Assembly: GCA_045576675.1 (NCBI GenBank)
Contig: JAZNGX010000170.1
Coordinates: 1-12,763, forward strand
DNA length: 12,763 nucleotides
Origin: JAZNGX01 sp045576675
Lineage (GTDB): Bacteria; Bacillota; Clostridia; Monoglobales; Firm-18
Reading direction: 5' to 3'
The position numbers and the translations under genes are program-made. Of this stretch, positions 1 through 6,019 are shown in pieces. How positions within the stretch are numbered: the stretch's first letter is position 1; each line of letters starts with the position of its first letter. Under the pieces are notes generated by a model, which ran no database searches, had not been told where the DNA came from, and saw only the letters and a list, made by a program, of their open reading frames with translations.

Positions 1-22
1 CGACATGGCTACGATCCGACTT
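1..22. other. Residual sequencing adapter at contig end (MGI/BGI DNBSEQ type)
   Basis: Read on the minus strand, these 22 bases begin AAGTCGGATCG and end TAGCCATGTCG. From memory this is the start of the MGI/BGI DNBSEQ read-2 adapter. Two features of the sequence agree. The stretch is clearly richer in G+C than its surroundings. It also continues the glgC reading frame with residues (KSDRSHV) that do not fit the GlgC family, whereas the residues just before it (GAAITIA) fit the usual GADATIA pattern. The adapter identity rests on recall and was not checked against a database. Confidence 0.85.
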
Positions 23-484
23 TGCAATGGTAATTGCCGCACCGGACTTTTTATGAACTTTGAGCATCTTTCCGTAATGCATTTTATAAATATGGTCGCC
101 AGAGAGAATTAAAACATTTTTAGGATTAAATCTCTCCAAGAAACTTAAGTTCTGGTAAATTGCATTTGCAGTTCCTTTATACCATTCTGTCTTTTTGCTA
201 CGCTGATAAGGTGGTAAAATATAAGCACCACCAAAGTTTCTGTTAAGTCCCCAGGGTAATCCGTTACCAATATAGTTGTTAAGTTCGAAGGGTTGATACT
301 GTGTAAGAATACCAACAGTATCTATTCCTGAATTAACACAATTTGAAAGCGGAAAATCAATAATTCTATATTTTCCACCAAAAGGTACAGCAGGCTTTGC
401 ATTTTCTTCCGTCAGCACTAAAAGTCTGCTTCCCTGACCCCCGGCCAGGAGCATTGCAATACAGTCTTTGCTACGTTTAATCAT
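23..484 (-). CDS. glgC: Glucose-1-phosphate adenylyltransferase (ADP-glucose pyrophosphorylase), 5' part only
   Basis: GlgC makes ADP-glucose and pyrophosphate from ATP and glucose-1-phosphate, the committed step of bacterial glycogen synthesis in the cytoplasm. About 154 N-terminal residues are present out of a usual 380-430. The nucleotidyltransferase signature AGGQGSRL is at residues 14-21, followed by KPAVPFGGKYRIIDFPLSNC (30-49), the WYKGTANAIYQN segment (101-112) and SGDHIYKM (128-135), where D130 is the expected metal-binding aspartate. The start is the ATG at 482-484, preceded by a GGGAGG ribosome binding site lying inside the end of glgB. The gap to the glgB stop is only 6 bases, so the two genes are almost certainly co-transcribed. 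The gene runs off the left contig end. Bases 1-22 are left out because they look like adapter. A GlgD-type paralogue is less likely because the active-site GGQGSRL and KPAVPFGG motifs are intact. Confidence 0.95.
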
Positions 485-490
485 TAACCT

Positions 491-2356
491 TTAACCTCCC
501 TTATTTTCAGTGATATGCTCGTAAAACACTACCGACATTGCGGGTATCTTAAGTGAAATACTTTGAGCATATCCATGCATTGGTTGTTTTTTACTCTTTG
601 TTTTTCTTAACCTTGTTCCTTGTCCGCCAAAAATTTTACTGTCTGTATTAAATACAGGCTTGTAAAAACCGGGTTGCGGAACACCTATTTGATAGTTTAT
701 TCTTTCAACGGGGCAAAAATTACAAACTATAATCAATTCTTTGCCACATTTAGAAATTCGCCTGAAAGCAATAACGCTGTTTGAATTATCATCAGCACTA
801 ATCCACGAAAATCCATTCCAGTCGCTTTCGTTTTCCCACAGTTCATTGCGGGTAAGATAAAATTTATTTAAATCAGAAATAAATTTCTGAGCATTTTTAT
901 GCAAATTATCATTTAGTAAATACCAGTCAAGCTCAGTTGAATAATTCCACTCGTTATACTGAGCAAATTCGGTTCCCATAAAAGTAAGTTTTTTACCTGG
1001 ATGTGCAATCATATACGCCATAAAAGCCTTGAAATTGGCAAGCTTTGATTTGCTGTCACCAGGCATTTTATTATAAAGCGAACGCTTGCCATATACAACC
1101 TCGTCATGAGAAACAGGTAATATGAAATTTTCAGAAAAAGCATAAGTCAATGAAAAAGTAAGATTATTATGACAGCCTTTTCTGAACAATGGGTCTTGTG
1201 ACATATATAAAAGCATATCATTCATCCAACCCATATTCCATTTAAAGTTAAAGCCTAATCCACCCACGTATGGAGGCTTTGTTACCATTGGAAACGCAGT
1301 TGACTCTTCTGCTATCATAAGCGCAGATTTTTTAGTTTTAAAAACTTTTTCGTTTAACTTTTTTAAAAACTCAACTGCTTCAAGATTTATATTTTCTCCA
1401 TATTTGTTTGCCCGCCACTCTCCCTGTTTCTTACCATAATCAAGATAAAGCATTGAAGCGACGGCATCAACTCTTAAGCCGTCTATATGATATTCTTTCA
1501 GCCAGAAGCAAGCGTTGGAAATAAGAAATGAAATAACTTCGCCTCTTCCATAATCAAAAATTCTTGTGTTCCAGTCTTTGTGCTCGTTCTTTAATGGGTC
1601 ACTATATTCGTAACAACAGGTACCATCAAATTCATATAAACCATTTTCATCTTTTGGAAAATGTGCACCAACCCAGTCAAGTATTACACCAATATTGTTT
1701 TTGTGACACTCATTTATAAAATACATAAAATCTTTAGGTGTACCATATCTTGATGTCGGAGCATAATAGCCGGTAACCTGATACCCCCAGGAAGGGTCGA
1801 ACGGAAATTCAGACACGGGCATAAGTTCAATATGTGTATAATTAAGCTTTTTCACATATGGTATAAGTTGCCTTGCGAGTTCACGATAACTATAATAGTT
1901 TCCATCACTGTATTTTCGCCATGAGCCTAAATTAACTTCGTAAATATTAACAGGTCTTTCGAGATAATTAATATTTTTAATGCTATTTATATACTCGCTG
2001 TCAGACCATTCAAATCCATTAAGGTCATATACCTTTGATGCATTATCAGGGCGAGTACACATATGAAAAGCATACGGGTCACTTTTAAAAACTGTAGTTC
2101 CATTATTTTTAGTGATAAAATATTTGTATGAGTCATAAGTCTTTGCGTTTACAGTTGCTTCCCATACACCACAACCGATATTCGTCATTTGAGTATTATT
2201 CGTATTCCAGTTATTAAAATCTCCTACCAGACTAATTCTTCTTGCATTCGGTGCCCAAACTCTGAATGTATATTTACTTCCATATTTATGGCAACCAAGC
2301 AAATTATAAATACTGCAACTATCTCCGTTTAAAAACTCAGATAACTGTTTTATCAT
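491..2356 (-). CDS. glgB: 1,4-alpha-glucan branching enzyme (GH13)
   Basis: GlgB cuts an alpha-1,4 glucan chain and rejoins it as an alpha-1,6 branch during glycogen synthesis. The 621 residues match the compact, single-CBM form of the family. A CBM48/N-terminal beta-sandwich covers about residues 20-110 (TFRVWAPNARRISLVGDFNNW). The GH13 barrel follows from about 135 (NIYEVNLGSWR). Catalytic motifs are DGLRVDAVASMLY with nucleophile D297, IAEES with acid/base E350, and PVSHDEV with D418. The C-terminal all-beta domain ends near PAMSVVFYEH. Conserved region I reads DWVGAHFP (227-234), where DWVPAHFP is common, so one proline is replaced by glycine. The start ATG is preceded by GAGAGG, 11 bases after the recO stop, and glgC follows 6 bases after the glgB stop. 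Assignment is very secure. Confidence 0.98.
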   Translation of the reverse strand: MIKQLSEFLNGDSCSIYNLLGCHKYGSKYTFRVWAPNARRISLVGDFNNWNTNNTQMTNIGCGVWEATVNAKTYDSYKYFITKNNGTTVFKSDPYAFHMCTRPDNASKVYDLNGFEWSDSEYINSIKNINYLERPVNIYEVNLGSWRKYSDGNYYSYRELARQLIPYVKKLNYTHIELMPVSEFPFDPSWGYQVTGYYAPTSRYGTPKDFMYFINECHKNNIGVILDWVGAHFPKDENGLYEFDGTCCYEYSDPLKNEHKDWNTRIFDYGRGEVISFLISNACFWLKEYHIDGLRVDAVASMLYLDYGKKQGEWRANKYGENINLEAVEFLKKLNEKVFKTKKSALMIAEESTAFPMVTKPPYVGGLGFNFKWNMGWMNDMLLYMSQDPLFRKGCHNNLTFSLTYAFSENFILPVSHDEVVYGKRSLYNKMPGDSKSKLANFKAFMAYMIAHPGKKLTFMGTEFAQYNEWNYSTELDWYLLNDNLHKNAQKFISDLNKFYLTRNELWENESDWNGFSWISADDNSNSVIAFRRISKCGKELIIVCNFCPVERINYQIGVPQPGFYKPVFNTDSKIFGGQGTRLRKTKSKKQPMHGYAQSISLKIPAMSVVFYEHITENKGG

Positions 2357-2367
2357 ACATACCTCTC

Positions 2368-3096
2368 TTATAAATTTGTTTTTAAATAAATCAAAGATTT
2401 AGGAATGTATCCAACCTGTGTTACAGTGTATTTTTCGATTAATTCCTTCATTTTGTTAAAAGAAGGCACATCAATATTGAAAGAAAATATTCTTTTGAGG
2501 TCTGCAGTTAAAACATAATGCATAGCATCTGTGATTGTTTGATTAATATTATTAAGTTTTGAGCAATTGCTGCAAAAACAAACACCTTCATCTGTTGAGA
2601 AATATGACAGTGCAGACGATGAGCCACACTGATCACAGCTCAATATATTTGGCATAAAACCGCATTCCTTCATAAGCCGTAGTTCAAAAACTGTTTTTAT
2701 AAGCTCAAGATTTTCGTTGTTTTCAAGATAAAAAAGTGTGTTAAGCATCAATCTGAGAGTTTCATCTGCATCATCTTCTACAGTTACTGCACATACAAGC
2801 TCACTAAAATAAGCTGCATAAGAAAGCTTTTCATAATTATTACTAAGACTATAAAAATTGCAAATACTGTCAGCCGAGATAATATTGTACATACTTTTTC
2901 CTGATTTTAACAGAAATTTACTGTAACTGTACATTCCACAGCCTGATGCTATTTTACTTTTATAACTTCGTACACCTGAAGCACTGACTTGTATTTTTCC
3001 CTTGGAATCAGTTAAAACCGTCAGTATTTTGTTACCTTCTCCGTACTTTGTTTCTTTTATAATAAGACCGTTTACTGTAACATTTTTTTCGGTCAT
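2368..3096 (-). CDS. recO: DNA repair protein RecO
   Basis: RecO works with RecR to load RecA onto SSB-coated single-stranded DNA in the RecF pathway. The protein is 242 residues, close to the usual ~250. The N-terminal OB-fold runs over about residues 1-80 (TVNGLIIKETKYGEGNKILT, then GKIQVSASGVR). The helical domain carries a zinc-binding set C154-x2-C157 and C175-x2-C178. The open frame extends 45 codons upstream to 3231, but that extension is a lysine/phenylalanine-rich run that overlaps the terminator of the previous operon. I therefore start at ATG 3094-3096 (MTEKNVTVNG), where family similarity begins. An in-frame ATG three codons upstream (3103-3105) is a possible alternative: the only Shine-Dalgarno-like AAAGG is about 12 bases from the chosen ATG and about 3 from the other. 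A weak promoter candidate lies upstream (TTGAAA at 3184-3189, 17-base spacer, TTTAAA at 3161-3166). It is first gene of the recO-glgB-glgC unit. Confidence 0.93.
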   Translation of the reverse strand: MTEKNVTVNGLIIKETKYGEGNKILTVLTDSKGKIQVSASGVRSYKSKIASGCGMYSYSKFLLKSGKSMYNIISADSICNFYSLSNNYEKLSYAAYFSELVCAVTVEDDADETLRLMLNTLFYLENNENLELIKTVFELRLMKECGFMPNILSCDQCGSSSALSYFSTDEGVCFCSNCSKLNNINQTITDAMHYVLTADLKRIFSFNIDVPSFNKMKELIEKYTVTQVGYIPKSLIYLKTNL

Positions 3097-3205
3097 AATA
3101 ATCATCAACCTTTGATTTAAATATACATAATATATAATTCTACATAAATCAAAAAAATCCTTTAAAATAAGCACTGTAAATAATTTCAAAAAGTAAAACA
3201 ATAAC

Positions 3206-3237
3206 CGCAAAAAATCCTTGTGTAAAAACAAGGATTT
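3206..3237 (-). terminator. Rho-independent terminator of the ferritin-flavodiiron cluster
   Basis: A perfect 10-bp stem pairs 3212-3221 with 3228-3237 around a 6-base loop. On the minus strand the right arm is ACAAGGATTT and it runs directly into further Ts (GGATTTTTTGCGG). It lies just 7 bases past the stop of the flavodiiron gene, which is the expected place for its terminator. It also separates that operon from recO. Confidence 0.8.
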
Positions 3238-3243
3238 CTCGGA

Positions 3244-4389
3244 TTATATTTCAGCAGCCAAAGCTTCAAGCTGAGCTGCACTTTCAGATGAAAGTGCAGA
3301 CTTGATTGTAACATTAACTTCTGTATACTCAATATTCTTTGACTCTTCAAGCAGCTTTTTCATAATTTTAGTAGCTGTTGGTGCCCAAGAGCCATTTTCT
3401 ATAAAACCAATTTTACGATTCTGGAAATTTCTCTCAGTAAGATTTTCAATAAATTCACGCATAAACGGGAATATATCGGTATTATATGTTGTTGTTGCAA
3501 GAACTATTCTACTGTAACGAAAAGCATCGCTTACAGCTTGTGACATATCGCATCGCGCAAGGTCACGAACCACAACAGAAACATTGCGTGCTTTAAGAAG
3601 CTTTTCAAGCTCAATTACAGCTTTCTTTGTGTTACCATATACAGATGTATATGCAATCAACACACCATCTGTTTCAGGTGTATAGCTTGACCATTTATTA
3701 TATAAATCTATATAATAAGCAAGGTTTTCAGCTAAAACTGGTCCATGAAGAGGGCATATTCTTTCAATATCAAGATTTGCCACCTTTTTTAATAAGCTTT
3801 GTACCTGAACACCATATTTTCCTACGATACCGATATAATATCTGCGTGCAGAATCAACCCACTCCTCATCGCAGTCGAGAGCACCAAATTTACCAAAAGC
3901 ATCAGCAGAAAAAATTGTTTTCGTACTGCTTTCATAGCTTACAATAACTTCAGGCCAGTGTACCATAGGTGCTGACAGAAAATTAAGCGTATGACTACCA
4001 AGCGAAAGTTTGTCACCTTCACCAACAATAATTCTTCTGTTTTCAAAATCTGTGCCAAAAAACTGTTTCATCATAACAAAAGACTGCTTTGCTGAAACAA
4101 TTTTTGTGTTTTTGAATTTTTCGGTAAATGCAGCAATTCCAGCAGAATGATCAGGTTCCATATGATGAATAATAAGATAATCAGGTTCATTGTTGCCAAG
4201 AACATCTGATATTTTACCTATCCACTCATCTGCAAATCTGGAATCGACAGCATCTACTACTGCGGTCACATCATCGCAAATCAAATAAGAATTGTAAGAC
4301 ATACCGTTTTCAACCTGATACTGACCTTCAAACAAATCAATCAAGTGGTCATTAACACCAACATACTTGATTTTTTCGGTAACAAACAT
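3244..4389 (-). CDS. Flavodiiron protein (class A, FprA-type O2/NO reductase)
   Basis: Flavodiiron proteins use a non-heme diiron centre and FMN to reduce O2 to water and/or NO to N2O in the cytoplasm of anaerobes. The 381 residues carry the two-domain class A layout. A metallo-beta-lactamase-like domain occupies about residues 1-240. A flavodoxin domain begins at about 242 (GVLIAYTSVYGNTKKA, with the phosphate-binding SVYGNT loop). All diiron ligands expected from the family are visible: H76, E78 and D80 in HHMEPDH, H144, D163 and H215. No C-terminal rubredoxin or flavin reductase domain is fused. Instead a stand-alone rubredoxin gene lies immediately upstream, 3 bases away, and a GGAGGAA ribosome binding site inside its last codons drives this start. 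This pairing supports rubredoxin as electron donor. Whether O2 or NO is the preferred substrate cannot be read from the sequence. Confidence 0.96.
   Translation of the reverse strand: MFVTEKIKYVGVNDHLIDLFEGQYQVENGMSYNSYLICDDVTAVVDAVDSRFADEWIGKISDVLGNNEPDYLIIHHMEPDHSAGIAAFTEKFKNTKIVSAKQSFVMMKQFFGTDFENRRIIVGEGDKLSLGSHTLNFLSAPMVHWPEVIVSYESSTKTIFSADAFGKFGALDCDEEWVDSARRYYIGIVGKYGVQVQSLLKKVANLDIERICPLHGPVLAENLAYYIDLYNKWSSYTPETDGVLIAYTSVYGNTKKAVIELEKLLKARNVSVVVRDLARCDMSQAVSDAFRYSRIVLATTTYNTDIFPFMREFIENLTERNFQNRKIGFIENGSWAPTATKIMKKLLEESKNIEYTEVNVTIKSALSSESAAQLEALAAEI
3276..3299. repeat. Perfect 10-bp-arm inverted repeat inside the flavodiiron gene
   Basis: The arms CTGCACTTTC (3276-3285) and GAAAGTGCAG (3290-3299) are perfectly complementary around a 4-base loop. 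They lie in the last ~20 codons of the flavodiiron gene, encoding part of its C-terminal tail. No T-run follows on either strand, so it is not a terminator. A role in mRNA 3'-end stability is possible but not shown. Confidence 0.5.
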
Positions 4390-4392
4390 TTA

Positions 4393-4548
4393 TTATTCCT
4401 CCGTAAACTGATCCTTGCCAACACCGCAGATAGGGCAAACCCAATCTTCAGGAACATCCTCCCACTTTGTGCCGGGTGCAATACCGTTATCGGGATCACC
4501 GATAGCCTCGTCATAAATATAACCACATACGTCACATACAAATTTCAT
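4393..4548 (-). CDS. Rubredoxin
   Basis: This 51-residue protein is a complete single-iron rubredoxin, a small cytoplasmic one-electron carrier. Both iron-binding loops are present: C5-x2-C8-G-Y and C38-P-x-C41-G. The conserved core GDPDNGIAPGTKWEDVPEDW sits between them. The length matches the usual 50-54 residues. The start ATG (4546-4548) follows a strong GGAGG site. The stop is TAA (4393-4395), followed by a second in-frame TAA and then directly by the ATG of the flavodiiron gene. This tight coupling argues that the product reduces that enzyme. Upstream, a TATAAT at 4570-4575 (minus strand) could be an internal -10 element, but no good -35 is seen. The gene may be transcribed only by read-through from the ferritin promoter. 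Confidence 0.97.
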   Translation of the reverse strand: MKFVCDVCGYIYDEAIGDPDNGIAPGTKWEDVPEDWVCPICGVGKDQFTEE

Positions 4549-4602
4549 AGTTTTTTCCTCCTTATAAGAATTATAATAATATTATTAACATAAATTTACT
4601 AA

Positions 4603-5352
4603 CTATCCAATATAATAATCAAGTGCAAGCATTAAACAAAAACCAACGAGCAATGAAAACGTTGCACCGCGTTCTGAACCATGCGAATGTGTTTCAGGAA
4701 TCATTTCGTCGCTTATTACATACAACATAGTACCACCTGCAAACGCAAGGGCAAATGGTAAAATTGCAGTAGAAACGCTAACTGCAAGATATCCCATAAA
4801 AGTACCAATAACCTCAATAATACCCGTAAGCATAGCAATAACTAATGTTCTGCCTCTGCTTACTCCTGAAGAAAGCATCGGTGCGATTATAACCATACCC
4901 TCCGGTATATTCTGTAAAGCAATACCACCTGCAATTGTTAAAGCCTCATAAGTGTTCCCTGTACCAAAACCAACACCAGCAGCAATTCCTTCGGGTAAAT
5001 TATGGATTGCAATTGCCATAATAAACAACAAAACCTTGTTAAGCTGCTCAGTTTTATCAGGATGAGCTTCATCATCAACTCCTGAAAGCTTATGGAGATG
5101 AGGAATTATTTTGTCAATAACATTCAATATGATTGCACCACAAAATATCCCTACTACAGTTATCGGGAATTTACCATACTCAATAGAAGGCATAATCAGT
5201 CCGAAAACTGATGCACAAAGCATCACACCGGCAGCAAACGCAAGAACAATATCGCTGAATCTGTGAGAAATGCTTTTAAACGCAAAACCTATTGCAGCAC
5301 CAACTACAGTAGCACCACCAACACCAAGTGCTGTTAAAAGTACAATTTCCAT
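4603..5352 (-). CDS. ZIP family divalent metal transporter (GufA/ZupT-like)
   Basis: ZIP proteins move Zn(II), Fe(II) or Mn(II) into the cytoplasm across the inner membrane. The 249-residue protein consists largely of hydrophobic segments, consistent with about eight membrane helices. The two metal-site helices carry HNLPEG (117-122) and QNIPEG (147-152). The glutamine in the second motif is as in GufA-type members such as the Bordetella ZIP of known structure. E180 (GIIEVIG) lies in the following helix at a position expected to contribute to the site. A loop with H85, H87 and H97 precedes the first motif, and a THSHGSE loop lies near the C-terminus; both may bind metal. The gene starts 3 bases after the ferritin stop and has no clear Shine-Dalgarno sequence, so translation is probably coupled. 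Context next to ferritin favours iron as a substrate, but that is inference. Confidence 0.93.
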   Translation of the reverse strand: MEIVLLTALGVGGATVVGAAIGFAFKSISHRFSDIVLAFAAGVMLCASVFGLIMPSIEYGKFPITVVGIFCGAIILNVIDKIIPHLHKLSGVDDEAHPDKTEQLNKVLLFIMAIAIHNLPEGIAAGVGFGTGNTYEALTIAGGIALQNIPEGMVIIAPMLSSGVSRGRTLVIAMLTGIIEVIGTFMGYLAVSVSTAILPFALAFAGGTMLYVISDEMIPETHSHGSERGATFSLLVGFCLMLALDYYIG

Positions 5353-5355
5353 AGC

Positions 5356-5865
5356 TTACAGTGTCAATGAAGGTGCAGTATACACTCTGGCTTTTAACTC
5401 GCTGTTTAGCATATACAAGCCTTTTGCATCAGTACCAAAAAGCTCCATCTTTGTAATCATATCAGAAGCATTCTTTTCTTCTTCACACTGTTCTTTAACA
5501 AACCAATCTAAAAGTTGCATTGTTCTGAAATCATGATCATCAAAAGCTGCAGCATAAATATTGTTTATAAGTGAAGTAACAAGCTGTTCATGCTTTAATC
5601 CTGCAACAAGGGGATCCATATGCTCTTTTAGTTCACACTCAGGCTTTCTGATTGCATCAAAGGTAACCTTTTCGTCATTGTTCAGTAAATACTGATAGAA
5701 AAGCATTGCATGGTCACGTTCTTCCTGAGCCTGCACGCGATACCAGTTTTCAAATCCATCAAGACCTACCTGTGCATAATAATTAGAAAATTCAAGGTAA
5801 AGATAAGCAGAATAAAGCTCGTGATTAATCTGCTCATTGATTAATTTAGAAACATTTGGGTTCAT
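5356..5865 (-). CDS. Bacterial non-heme ferritin
   Basis: Ferritin oxidises Fe(II) and stores Fe(III) in a 24-subunit cage in the cytoplasm. The 169 residues match the FtnA family. The ferroxidase centre residues line up with those of E. coli FtnA at an offset of one: E16, E49, H52, E93, Q126 and E129. The third-site acids E48, E125 and E128 are also present, as is the conserved Y23. There are no heme-ligand features that would suggest bacterioferritin, and no rubredoxin-like tail as in rubrerythrin. The start ATG at 5863-5865 is preceded by AAAGGAG with 8-base spacing. It is the first gene of the minus-strand cluster and has its own strong promoter at 5896-5924. ftnA would be the usual symbol, but I leave it blank because several ferritin paralogues occur in clostridia. 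Confidence 0.96.
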   Translation of the reverse strand: MNPNVSKLINEQINHELYSAYLYLEFSNYYAQVGLDGFENWYRVQAQEERDHAMLFYQYLLNNDEKVTFDAIRKPECELKEHMDPLVAGLKHEQLVTSLINNIYAAAFDDHDFRTMQLLDWFVKEQCEEEKNASDMITKMELFGTDAKGLYMLNSELKARVYTAPSLTL

Positions 5866-5886
5866 TTGTCATTCTCCTTTCAGATG

Positions 5887-5902
5887 TTATAATTTATTAT
5901 AT
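5887..5902. promoter_or_regulatory. Possible PerR/Fur-family operator over the ferritin -10
   Basis: TTATAAT-TT-ATTATAT is a near-palindrome: six-base inner arms TATAAT and ATTATA pair perfectly around TT. It overlaps the -10 and predicted transcription start of the ferritin promoter. The half-sites resemble the PerR box (TTATAAT-N-ATTATAA), but the spacer is two bases rather than one and the last base differs. AT-rich promoters produce such matches by chance, so this is only a candidate. PerR control of ferritin and peroxide-defence genes is known in Firmicutes. Confidence 0.3.
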
Positions 5903-5924
5903 CATATTTAATTTAAAACTTCAA
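5896..5924 (-). promoter_or_regulatory. Sigma-A promoter of the ferritin-led operon
   Basis: On the minus strand the -35 is TTGAAG (5919-5924), the spacer is exactly 17 bases, and the -10 is a perfect TATAAT (5896-5901). A TG one base before it forms an extended -10. Transcription should begin near 5889, giving a leader of about 24 bases that holds the AAAGGAG ribosome binding site. Confidence 0.85.
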
Positions 5925-5968
5925 GTGCGTTTTAAATAAATATTCAAATAATCTGAAAACCATTTTTC

Positions 5969-5997
5969 TTGACTTTAATATAATCATTTGTTATAAT
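5969..5997 (+). promoter_or_regulatory. Sigma-A promoter of trkA-trkH
   Basis: The -35 is TTGACT (5969-5974), followed by a 17-base spacer and a perfect TATAAT -10 (5992-5997) preceded by TG plus one base (extended -10). Transcription should start near 6004. The GAGGAG ribosome binding site at 6005-6010 then lies at the very 5' end of the mRNA, leaving a leader of about 16 bases. That leaves no room for a riboswitch. Confidence 0.88.
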
Positions 5998-6019
5998 TTT
6001 CGCTGAGGAGATATGATAT

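Noticed and set aside
4570..4592. Internal promoter before rubredoxin (TATAAT at 4570-4575) and the AATAATATTATT palindrome next to it
   Set aside because: No acceptable -35 lies at the right distance, and the palindrome is pure A+T without a T-tract, so neither a promoter nor a terminator can be claimed.
4341..4593. Open frames of 66 and 82 codons overlapping the rubredoxin region in other frames
   Set aside because: The rubredoxin frame has both CxxC motifs and a strong ribosome binding site; the other frames are shadows.
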